Of a stretch of DNA of 6,197 bases, positions 1-6,188 are shown piece by piece (positions within the stretch are counted from its first letter, which is position 1; the number at the start of each line of letters is the position of its first letter). The stretch comes from Bacteroidales bacterium UBA1722. GTDB taxonomy: Bacteria > Bacteroidota > Bacteroidia > Bacteroidales > UBA932. Under the pieces are notes generated by a model. That model was not told where the DNA came from. It saw only the letters and a list, made by a program, of their open reading frames with translations, and searched no databases. The stretch lies in contig DCIQ01000165.1 in the NCBI GenBank assembly GCA_002317435.1, positions 1 to 6,197 on the forward strand, in the 5' to 3' direction. The position numbers and the translations under genes are program-made.

Positions 1-1
1 C

Positions 2-409
2 TCAAAATTCCTTATTGAGATGGGCTCCGGTTTCCCCTATATGGGCCGGGAATATCGCATAGTAGCCGGTGAGACAGAACAGTTCATGGATCTTCTGTTT
101 TACAACACCTTCGCCCACTGTTATGTTGTCGTGGAAGTCAAAACGACCAAGTTCGAAGGTTCTTTCCTCGGGCAGTTAAGCACATACGTTTCCTGCGCCA
201 ACCATCTGCTCAAACGCGAAGGTGATAACCCGACCATCGGCCTGCTCATATGCAAGAGCAAGGATGATGTCTACGCCCAATACTCACTTGAAGGCTACAA
301 TCAGCCGCTTGGTATCTCCGGTTTCGAAGGTGTCAATATCCTCCCGGACGGCTATAAGCACAGTTTGCCGTCAATCGAGGAGATTGAGAATGAGTTGAAA
401 GGGAAATAG
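2..409 (+). CDS. YhcG/DUF1016-family PDDEXK nuclease, C-terminal part (5' truncated by window)
   Basis: The frame is open from position 2, so the gene begins upstream of the window. The ATG at 20 is internal: the residues before it (SKFLIE) continue naturally into the family motif FLIEMGSGFPYMGREYRI. The fragment carries a PDDEXK core: an Asp in FMDLLFYN, then the E-x-K pair in VVVEVKTTKFE. These are followed by the DNPTIGLLICKSKDDVYAQYSL block and a GISGFEGV-like stretch that are typical of the YhcG C-terminal domain. Proteins of this family are usually about 330-380 residues, so roughly the last third is visible. They are widespread in Bacteroidota and are often found near restriction-modification or mobile genes; their cellular role is poorly defined, with DNA cleavage or repair inferred from the fold. 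It has no evident functional link to the glycan genes that follow, and it converges on the gene ending at 513. Confidence 0.87.
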   Translation, partial: SKFLIEMGSGFPYMGREYRIVAGETEQFMDLLFYNTFAHCYVVVEVKTTKFEGSFLGQLSTYVSCANHLLKREGDNPTIGLLICKSKDDVYAQYSLEGYNQPLGISGFEGVNILPDGYKHSLPSIEEIENELKGK

Positions 410-412
410 GAA

Positions 413-433
413 ACTGCGACGATGTGTCGCAGT
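413..433. terminator. Candidate bidirectional hairpin between convergent genes
   Basis: The arms ACTGCGAC (413-420) and GTCGCAGT (426-433) are perfectly complementary over 8 bp around a 5-nt loop. The hairpin starts 3 nt after the nuclease stop codon. The plus-strand tract after it is only AT-rich (ATTTCAATAG). On the minus strand it is followed by TTCCTATTTCCC. Neither is a strong U tract, so termination is plausible from its position between converging genes but weakly supported. Confidence 0.5.
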
Positions 434-512
434 ATTTCAATAGTTTAGGCTAATTATCTAAATAATCTGTAGAGATTTATATAGTCCTCTAATGACACAA
501 AAGCCGCAACTT

Positions 513-2789
513 TCAATATTTCACCATAATCTTCCCTTTCAGCCAATACTTGTAATCGTTGAACCAGAGAACACCTCCCCCCCTGCCGAAAGTGTAGCTG
601 GAGTAGAAAGCATCGGATGATTCACGGGGGAAGAACAATTCAGGTTCGGAGAACCATACCGGCTGCCCGGCTTCTGGATGGAACTCCCCGCGGATCATAT
701 ACAAAGGTCCTCTGTTCTGATAGGCCGTAAGGGTGCAGTCGAAATCAAATGTATTGTGAATCAAGACGAAATATTCGCCGCTGGCCGCCTCAGGCCCTTT
801 CAGGTCATAAATCGGGCATGGCGAGCGCGGATGCAGGAACGGAGTACCGCCGTCCCTGTCCAGAAGAACTTCGGGTTCCGACCATGTCCTCCCCCTGTCA
901 TAACTCTGGGTCCAGAGGGGATACCCCAGCGAAGAACGCATGACGGCGAAAAGTCTCCCGTCGGGGAGGGCCACGATGCCGGCTTCCTCCACGGCAGGAC
1001 CGTCCAGAGGGAGATATTGCCGCGGAGCGGCTACCCTTGAAGCATCAAATGAGTCCTTGTCGGTATTGAAGAAGGAGATGCTGATATCCTCTATCTCCGG
1101 GTCCTCATCGATATTCTCGAACTGCCAGAATTCGACCTTGCAGCCGGGATGTTCATCATAGGGAGCCTGCCCGTGGCGGGAACAGGCGGTCAGGTATTTA
1201 CCGTCCACGCCCAGACGGAGGGGACGCTGCCAGATGCACCAGGTGGGCGGGACAGCAGGATCTTCCGGATCCATATCCATTCTTCTGGTGAACTTTATCA
1301 TCTTGGGGGGAGTCCATGTCTGACCGCCGTCATCGCTGTATCGGCCGAAAAGCATTCCGCAGAGCGGTCTGGCACTGGTGGTCTGCTGATTCCACAGACA
1401 GTAGAGCCTTCCGCTGCGGGAGAGCATCGGAATCTGCCAGCTTCCCACGAGAGTGCAGTACGGCAGATTGGGCGAACCGGCCAGAATCACCGGACGGCTC
1501 CAGGATCCGCCGCCATCGGTACTCCTGGAGAAAGCGACATGCTGATCATAATACCCCTCTATGGACGCCTGTGTCCAAAAAGCATAGTAAGTATCGCGTG
1601 CATCGTCATAAATAACCTGGAAATGATCGTTGTAAGTATCACTTTCCCCCTTCGGTTCATAAATCAGATAATCCGGATTGCCGACATTCCTGTCCACCCG
1701 GCTATCGACATACCGCCAGTAGAAGTGGTCCGGATATTTCTTCCGATAATCCCCGGTATCGGTGAAATGCTTTTCAAAGGCTTCTTCAGGAGTGGAAAAC
1801 CGGTGGTAGGTATCAGCCAAGGCGGTGCCTACAGTCAGAGGAGCGTACTTATGACCCTTTATCTGACTTCCGAAGGCACTATGTGCCATGCAGCCTCCCC
1901 GCGGACCGAATCTCCCGTTCAGAACGAAAATGGTGGAGAGACAGGTGGCGTCATTAAGTATGGGAGCCGCGGTCAGGGCATCCACGAAATCTCCTTTCTT
2001 CACCTTTCTGTCGGGTCTGGAGGCGAAATAGGAAGAGTCTCCGCTTCCTGTCCTGATTCTCATCAGTCTCTGTCCCGTTTCCTGCCGGAGTTTGTTATGA
2101 GGGTGATGCAGGCTTCCGGGACTCGAATATGCCTTGGAAAAGTTGAATGCACCGTCACGGACAGGATCATACCAACCTCTTGACACGGCATAGGCGATTA
2201 TGTCGGGGCTCCCCAGATAATTCAATGTATCGGAAAGATCGACCTCATCGATGACATAGTGATTCGGGATGACCATGACCATATCATCGGGAACCCTTCT
2301 GGCGACCCAATGTCTTCCTCTGACTACAGAGCATACCCAGCCCTCCTTCGTGTCCGCCACCAGATAGGTTCTTCCGGAATCCTTATATCCCTTTTCCTCC
2401 ACCATACGGCCGATAATCCTTACTCCTTCCCGTGCGGAAACGGCATGACGGGCCACTTCGGTCCGCACCTGATAGACGACTTCACCGGTCTGTACGTCTT
2501 CCCGTGAGGGACAGTCGTCGGATGAGATGCAGACACCGAACTCGTTCAGATAACTGTCGGCACATTCCATCCCCGGAAATTCGAACCACAAATAGGCACA
2601 GTGGTCCTCTCCAGAGGGGACGCTGTAGACATTGGGCATCTGTTCACCTCTCTCGTATTCGTTATGGCCCACCATCACCGATCCGTCGGCAGTGGCTCCG
2701 GCACCGGCGATGATGCCGAAACAATCCATCTGGGCGGAAGCTGATACACTGCACCAGAACAATGTCAGAACAACGGATAGTTTTTTCAT
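513..2789 (-). CDS. Exported C69-family dipeptidase-like / sialidase-like (BNR propeller) fusion protein
   Basis: This is a single uninterrupted 758-residue frame. Residues 1-20 form a Sec signal peptide (MKKLSVVLTL..., cleavage near SASA-Q). Residues ~21-365 resemble peptidase family C69, an Ntn hydrolase whose N-terminal Cys is exposed by processing: Cys23 is followed by ATADGS (32-37) and GHNEY (41-45). Further family blocks are LNEFGVCIS (81-89), YLVAD...GWV (142-151), IPNHYVI (174-180) and the GWYDP...FNFSKAYS stretch (205-222). Residues ~375-758 resemble a sialidase superfamily propeller. It has three perfect Asp boxes (SxDxGxxW) at 423-430, 485-492 and 629-636, an E601-E602...ALPDGRLFAVMR618 block, and R655 in HPRSPCPI, similar to sialidase active-site regions. 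A canonical RIP motif is not obvious, so sialic acid specificity is unproven; Kdo or another ulosonic or uronic acid is possible. The product is probably periplasmic or secreted. Transcription diverges from the propeller/GH28 pair. Confidence 0.9.
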   Translation of the reverse strand: MKKLSVVLTLFWCSVSASAQMDCFGIIAGAGATADGSVMVGHNEYERGEQMPNVYSVPSGEDHCAYLWFEFPGMECADSYLNEFGVCISSDDCPSREDVQTGEVVYQVRTEVARHAVSAREGVRIIGRMVEEKGYKDSGRTYLVADTKEGWVCSVVRGRHWVARRVPDDMVMVIPNHYVIDEVDLSDTLNYLGSPDIIAYAVSRGWYDPVRDGAFNFSKAYSSPGSLHHPHNKLRQETGQRLMRIRTGSGDSSYFASRPDRKVKKGDFVDALTAAPILNDATCLSTIFVLNGRFGPRGGCMAHSAFGSQIKGHKYAPLTVGTALADTYHRFSTPEEAFEKHFTDTGDYRKKYPDHFYWRYVDSRVDRNVGNPDYLIYEPKGESDTYNDHFQVIYDDARDTYYAFWTQASIEGYYDQHVAFSRSTDGGGSWSRPVILAGSPNLPYCTLVGSWQIPMLSRSGRLYCLWNQQTTSARPLCGMLFGRYSDDGGQTWTPPKMIKFTRRMDMDPEDPAVPPTWCIWQRPLRLGVDGKYLTACSRHGQAPYDEHPGCKVEFWQFENIDEDPEIEDISISFFNTDKDSFDASRVAAPRQYLPLDGPAVEEAGIVALPDGRLFAVMRSSLGYPLWTQSYDRGRTWSEPEVLLDRDGGTPFLHPRSPCPIYDLKGPEAASGEYFVLIHNTFDFDCTLTAYQNRGPLYMIRGEFHPEAGQPVWFSEPELFFPRESSDAFYSSYTFGRGGGVLWFNDYKYWLKGKIMVKY

Positions 2790-2817
2790 ATATTTCGTTT
2801 TTATGATTTCACTTGCG

Positions 2818-2833
2818 GTACTGTGAGAAGTAC
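2818..2833 (-). other. Small dyad in the predicted 5' leader of the fusion gene
   Basis: GTACT (2818-2822) and AGTAC (2829-2833) can pair around a 6-nt loop. They are flanked by a further GCGG/CCGC pairing possibility (2815-2818 with 2841-2844, sharing base 2818). The dyad lies between the predicted transcription start (about 2843) and the start codon at 2789. It could be a leader hairpin or an operator half-site pair, but a dyad this short may be chance. Confidence 0.2.
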
Positions 2834-2848
2834 ATCATCCCCGCTGTG

Positions 2849-2856
2849 CAAATGTA
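2849..2856 (-). promoter_or_regulatory. Bacteroidota-type -7 box for the fusion gene
   Basis: Read on the minus strand this is TACATTTG, a perfect match to the Bacteroidota -7 consensus TAnnTTTG. It would start transcription near 2843 and give a leader of about 54 nt before the ATG at 2789. No convincing -33 TTTG box is seen 18-21 nt upstream, so the promoter may be weak or activator-dependent. The leader next to the start codon is A-rich (ACGAAATAT) and has no Shine-Dalgarno, which is usual in this phylum. Confidence 0.5.
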
Positions 2857-2914
2857 ACTAATTATGGTTCTCCTTCCGTATGGGGAAGCCTGAATTGATT
2901 ACTGTTTTACAGAT

Positions 2915-2944
2915 ATTGAAAATTCCGAGTAATTCTTACCTTTG
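2915..2944 (+). promoter_or_regulatory. Bacteroidota-type promoter for the propeller-GH28 operon
   Basis: The -7 box TACCTTTG (2937-2944) matches TAnnTTTG perfectly, and a -33-like ATTG (2915-2918) lies 18 nt upstream of it. Transcription would start near 2950, giving a leader of about 23 nt to the ATG at 2973. This placement argues against the in-frame TTG at 2955, which would have only about 5 nt of leader. It lies 58 nt from the opposing -7 box, so a single regulator could act on both directions. Confidence 0.6.
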
Positions 2945-2972
2945 AGGACAGTTATTGTATCAGGATTCCGAT

Positions 2973-4595
2973 ATGAAGTATTCAATGATTCCGGCAGTTG
3001 CGGTCATAATGATTCTGACTGTGACAGCGATACCTACATCAGGAGGCCCCGGCCAGGGACATCCCGGCTCAACATCCGCTTCTGCGGAGAAAACCTGCCA
3101 TGAATCAGACACGGCCATAATCATCCGCGGACGTGAAGTTCTGTGGGATGACTGCCTTACCGGAGAGACTTCAGCTCAGAAGATACTCCACCATCCATGG
3201 TACAAATCCCCGGTCATCACATTGGACAAGCCCTGGGAGGGTGACGGATGCGGATATTTCAATGTCATCTTCGATGAGAGCTCCGCCACCTGGTTCATGT
3301 ATTACACCGCACTCGAGATGTTCAAGCCCGACGGCAGGTTCACACCCGCAAGTGACATCCACGCTTGTGTGCTGGTCAGCAGCGACGGAATCAGCTGGAC
3401 CAGACCGGAAGCAGGCATCGTGGCATTCGGAGGTTCCCGTTCGAACAACATCATCGCCGGAGTGGAGAATCTCCCAGGTCTGACGGGACTGGACAATTTC
3501 CATGTCATGCTGGACCCAAACCCCTCCCCCGCAGTTCCCGAGCGTTTCAAGGCAGTGATGCGGTACGATTCGGTTAAGCCTGACGGCAATAAGGAACGCC
3601 GTCTGGCCTCGCTGGTCAGTGATGACGGTATCCACTTCCGTCTGCTGGGCACCGTGACCGGTGAAGGCTACTTCGACACGCTGAATACCATCATGTGGCT
3701 TCCCGCGACCGGACGCTATGTCTGCTTCATCCGCTCCTTCCATCAGAAGGGGACCTTCAAGGAGTACGAAGGCAGGGAAAAGGACGGAAGTCTGAATGAT
3801 TTCGTCCGTGACATAAGGGTTCTGTACTCCGATGACTTCATTCATTGGACATCGCCCCGGCGCATAACTTTTGACAGTCCGAACGACTACGCCCTCTACA
3901 CGAACGGTGTGTCCGTATACCCGTATGCTCCACATATATTGGTCGGATTTCCCACCAGATATGTCGAGCGGGAGCAGTGGAATGACAGTTTCGAACAGTT
4001 ATGCGGCAGAGAGAAACGCCTCTCGAGGATGGAGTACGAAAAACGTTTCGGACTGGCCGTGACGGACTGCCTGTTCATGTGCTCCCGTGACGGTCTTTCC
4101 TGGCACAGGGAGGACGAAGCCTTCCTCCGTCCCGGGCCGGAGTACCCGAACAACTGGGTATATGGCTCCTGCTATCCCTGCGTCGGGATGGTGGAGGCCC
4201 CGTCGGAGATTCCGGGCGGAGATCCGATTCTCAACATGTTCGTCTACCGGAACCACTGGACGGGGGAGCCGACAGTCCTCGAACGCTACGCCATCAGGAA
4301 AGACGGATTCGTATCCCTGCATGCCGGAGCAGAAGAGAAATACCTGTTGACCAAGCCGTTCATCTTCACCGGAAGCCATCTCAAACTGAATTTCTCCACT
4401 TCCGCCGCAGGCTATGTCCGTGTCACCCTGATAAGGGAGGACGGAGAGACGGCCCGTTCCTGCGGACTGTTCGGCGACAGGACAGACCGTACGGTGAACT
4501 TCGACAGGCCCCTGGAGGAATTCGCCGGCAGGAAAGTCCGGATGCGTTTTGAACTTTCAGATGCCGACATCTATGCTTTTGAATTCACTGAATGA
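2973..4595 (+). CDS. Exported GH32/GH43-like five-bladed beta-propeller protein with C-terminal beta-sandwich, substrate unknown
   Basis: The start is ATG 2973 (540 residues). It is chosen over the in-frame TTG at 2955 because MKYSMIPAVAVIMILTVT begins a normal signal peptide and the promoter places the TTG too close to the transcription start. Residues ~40-450 look like a propeller of the beta-fructosidase (GH32/GH43-like) superfamily. A blade motif of the form SxDGxxW recurs at 136-142 (SSDGISW), 216-222 (SDDGIHF), 286-292 (SDDFIHW) and 371-377 (SRDGLSW). Acidic residues in likely active-site strands include D100/E102 (FDESS), D174 (GLDNFH), D181 and D235 (FDTLN). Residues ~455-540 (LLTKPFIFTGSHLKLNFSTS ... 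AGRKVRMRFELSDADIYAFEF) form a beta-sandwich of the kind seen in many uncharacterised GH32-like proteins. The gene leads a two-gene operon; the next ATG follows its stop after 1 nt. The fold call is good, the reaction unknown. Confidence 0.85.
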   Translation: MKYSMIPAVAVIMILTVTAIPTSGGPGQGHPGSTSASAEKTCHESDTAIIIRGREVLWDDCLTGETSAQKILHHPWYKSPVITLDKPWEGDGCGYFNVIFDESSATWFMYYTALEMFKPDGRFTPASDIHACVLVSSDGISWTRPEAGIVAFGGSRSNNIIAGVENLPGLTGLDNFHVMLDPNPSPAVPERFKAVMRYDSVKPDGNKERRLASLVSDDGIHFRLLGTVTGEGYFDTLNTIMWLPATGRYVCFIRSFHQKGTFKEYEGREKDGSLNDFVRDIRVLYSDDFIHWTSPRRITFDSPNDYALYTNGVSVYPYAPHILVGFPTRYVEREQWNDSFEQLCGREKRLSRMEYEKRFGLAVTDCLFMCSRDGLSWHREDEAFLRPGPEYPNNWVYGSCYPCVGMVEAPSEIPGGDPILNMFVYRNHWTGEPTVLERYAIRKDGFVSLHAGAEEKYLLTKPFIFTGSHLKLNFSTSAAGYVRVTLIREDGETARSCGLFGDRTDRTVNFDRPLEEFAGRKVRMRFELSDADIYAFEFTE

Positions 4596-4596
4596 T

Positions 4597-4630
4597 ATGA
4601 AACTGAATTTTCTGTTTTTGCACTGCATTG
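4597..4630 (+). other. Frameshifted lipoprotein signal-peptide start of the GH28-like gene
   Basis: ATG 4597 follows the TGA of the upstream gene (4593-4595) after 1 nt and reads MKLNFLFLH, a good signal peptide beginning. It then leaves the GH28 frame and stops at 4761 after 54 codons. The GH28 frame just downstream reads TALAAVLISC, a lipobox. The GH28 frame has a stop at 4604-4606, so it cannot reach this ATG. Removing one T from the T5 run at 4615-4619 joins the two as MKLNFLFCTALAAVLISC, a textbook lipoprotein signal with the acylated Cys at position 18. The mature part of the gene is intact, so the shift is either recent, a sequencing or assembly error, or tolerated by frameshifting or slippage. 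Confidence 0.75.
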
Positions 4631-5872
4631 GCAGCAGTCCTTATATCCTGCGGAGACGGGACAGTAAAGACATACAGAGTAAAAGGCAGCAGGGGAGCCG
4701 ACATCCAGGCACAGATAGACAAGGCTTTCGCCAGGGGTGGCGGCCGGGTCATAGTACCTGAAGGTGAATATCAAGTCGCCTCCATACAGCTCAGGAGCGA
4801 TGTCGACCTTCATCTCGAAGATGGGGCCGTCCTGCTCGGCAGCACCCGTAGTGATGATTATGACAGTTTTCCCCAGGATGTCTGCTCCATCAATCCTGAA
4901 AAGTCGACCAAGGTTCTTCTCTATGCCTATGACTCCGAAAACATCTCCCTCACCGGTGCCGGAATGATAGACGGAAGAGGTCCTTCCTTTTTCGAGATAG
5001 ATCCGAACCGTGAGGGGACCTACCCGAAGCCGCCGGTCGAGCGCCCTCTGATGGTGAAATTCGTACGCTGCAGCGGTGTCCGTCTGGAGGGCGTCACACT
5101 TAAGGATTCACCCTGCTGGACTGTCATGCTCAGACTGTGTGAGAATATCGACATCAATGGCATCACCATAACGGCGGACCAGAAGATGATAAACAATGAC
5201 GGCATTGATTTCGACGGCTGCCGTCACGCGAGGGTAAGCAATTCCACCTTCAAGACCTGTGACGACTGTCTGGTTCTGAGAGCCATCAAGGAATACCCGG
5301 GACAGGAGGTGATCTGCGAAGACATCACAGCCACCGGCTGTGACCTGAACTCCGCCTGCCAGACGATACGTCTGGGATGCCCCTCCGACGGCATAATCCG
5401 GAATGCCGCATTCACCGACATACGCGCTCAAGGTCATAACGGCATCTTCGCCGATTTCCCCGCCCGCTACCTTTCGGGAGATGACACCGGCTCGGTCGAC
5501 ATCAGCGGTATCCTCTTTGACGGCTACACCGGTGAATTCTATGGAAGTGCCCTGCAGATAGTCTCCGAGCCGGGAGTCACGACACATAATGTCGATGGAT
5601 TCATCTTCCGGAACATCGATGTCAAAAGCCGCCGTCCCCTCCGTTTCATCGGAAATGCCGGCCACGAAATCGGAAGTGTGATTCTAGAAAACTTCAAAGC
5701 CGATATCAGCACCGGAGGTGAGCCCTGCCAGGTGCGCGGATGCACCGGACTGGAATTCAGAAACGTCACCCTCAACGGTCAGAAAAACCCCGACGGCATC
5801 ATATCCGGCGCCCCGGGCTCCGACGCCGCACTTGGAAATATAGTGTCCGACTCCTGGGAGAGACGGAAATAG
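4628..5872 (+). CDS. GH28-like (polygalacturonase-fold) beta-helix lipoprotein; start disrupted by a frameshift
   Basis: The intact frame has only TTG 4628 as a usable start near its beginning (414 residues, MAAVLISCGDG...). The natural start is probably ATG 4597 with a 1-nt frameshift (424 residues if repaired), which gives a lipoprotein anchored at Cys8 of the present frame. The first ~110 residues carry the usual beta-helix entry (ADIQAQIDKA, GGGRVIVPEGEY, DLHLEDGAVLLGS). The GH28 catalytic region is visible as NNDGIDFDGC (D191, D194) and TCDDCLVLRA (D212, D213). The third canonical motif, GHG, is absent: the equivalent stretch reads NSACQTIRLGCPSDG, and no RIK motif is seen. Family members usually hydrolyse alpha-1,4-galacturonan or rhamnogalacturonan. 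This variant belongs with GH28-like beta-helix proteins of uncertain activity. Translation is probably coupled to the upstream propeller gene, suggesting action on the same glycan at the cell envelope. Confidence 0.87.
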   Translation: MAAVLISCGDGTVKTYRVKGSRGADIQAQIDKAFARGGGRVIVPEGEYQVASIQLRSDVDLHLEDGAVLLGSTRSDDYDSFPQDVCSINPEKSTKVLLYAYDSENISLTGAGMIDGRGPSFFEIDPNREGTYPKPPVERPLMVKFVRCSGVRLEGVTLKDSPCWTVMLRLCENIDINGITITADQKMINNDGIDFDGCRHARVSNSTFKTCDDCLVLRAIKEYPGQEVICEDITATGCDLNSACQTIRLGCPSDGIIRNAAFTDIRAQGHNGIFADFPARYLSGDDTGSVDISGILFDGYTGEFYGSALQIVSEPGVTTHNVDGFIFRNIDVKSRRPLRFIGNAGHEIGSVILENFKADISTGGEPCQVRGCTGLEFRNVTLNGQKNPDGIISGAPGSDAALGNIVSDSWERRK

Positions 5873-6140
5873 AGGAATCAATCTCTCTCCGGTGTGGTCC
5901 TTGGGCTCACCTGCAAAACCATGGATTTGACTATCCGATTATTTTGCATACTCGATATATGAAGAAGAATCAACAGAAGCATTGATGATACGGCTTCCGT
6001 CGCTTTTGTAACGATACCTCGATTCGAATAGCAGCAGCAAAGTCTTATATGCGTGATGGGCCTCAGAGAAAGGCGGAGCCGCGGGGTATCAGAGGGGCGG
6101 AGCCCCTCGGCATTAACGTACCGGCCGCAGAGCGGGCGGT
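5873..6140. other. Noncoding stretch downstream of the GH28-like gene
   Basis: About 270 nt without a believable gene on either strand. A 90-codon minus-strand frame (5878-6150) crosses it, but it has Arg/Cys-rich, low-complexity composition over GC-rich hairpins and no recognisable domain. The left part (5873-6060) shows no clear promoter or hairpin. The right part holds the hairpin cluster described separately. No T-rich terminator directly follows the GH28 stop, so the transcript may run on to the palindrome at 6141-6188. Confidence 0.5.
6072..6135. repeat. Cluster of three short GC-rich hairpins (REP-like)
   Basis: Three small stem-loops with 3-nt purine loops sit in a row: GGC-GGA-GCC (6072-6080), GAGGGGC-GGA-GCCCCTC (6092-6108, 7-bp perfect stem) and CCGC-AGA-GCGG (6125-6135). 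The first two share the core GGCGGAGCC, like a degenerate direct repeat. The composition is much more GC-rich than the AT-rich gaps elsewhere in the window. It resembles intergenic repetitive palindromic elements, but copy number cannot be judged from this window. Confidence 0.45.
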
Positions 6141-6188
6141 ATCTCCACAAAAAAGAGAGGCATAAATGCCTCTCTTTTTTGTGGAGAT
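6141..6188. terminator. Long palindrome containing a strong bidirectional intrinsic terminator
   Basis: The sequence is perfectly self-complementary over 23 bp per arm (6141-6163 with 6166-6188), leaving only AA at 6164-6165 in the centre. The core GAGAGGCAT/ATGCCTCTC is flanked by A6 (6149-6154) and T6 (6175-6180), so a U-tract terminator forms in both directions. It can end transcripts from the propeller-GH28 operon on the plus strand and from the tRNA-like RNA on the minus strand. The outer 8 bp (ATCTCCAC/GTGGAGAT) go beyond what a terminator needs and overlap the RNA 3' end. Confidence 0.85.

Noticed and set aside
1149..2183. 344-codon open frame on the plus strand, opposite the fusion gene
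   Set aside because: It lies wholly antisense to a gene with clear C69 and Asp-box motifs, shows no domain or start signal of its own, and its length follows from codon bias on the other strand.
513..2789. Calling the fusion gene a true sialidase (GH33)
   Set aside because: Asp boxes and Glu/Arg blocks show the fold, but no clear RIP motif or complete arginine triad can be assigned by eye, so the substrate is left open.
2955..2972. TTG start adding six residues to the propeller protein
   Set aside because: The predicted transcription start near 2950 leaves almost no leader, and the added residues (MYQDSD) put acidic residues in front of the signal peptide; ATG 2973 is the better start.
3171..3935. 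254-codon open frame on the minus strand, opposite the propeller gene
   Set aside because: It is antisense to a gene with repeated blade motifs and a promoter, has unlikely composition, and shows no signal peptide or recognised domain.
5878..6150. 90-codon open frame on the minus strand
   Set aside because: It runs through the hairpin cluster and into the terminator palindrome, is rich in Arg, Leu and Cys, and has no promoter; it is best explained as a by-product of the GC-rich repeat.
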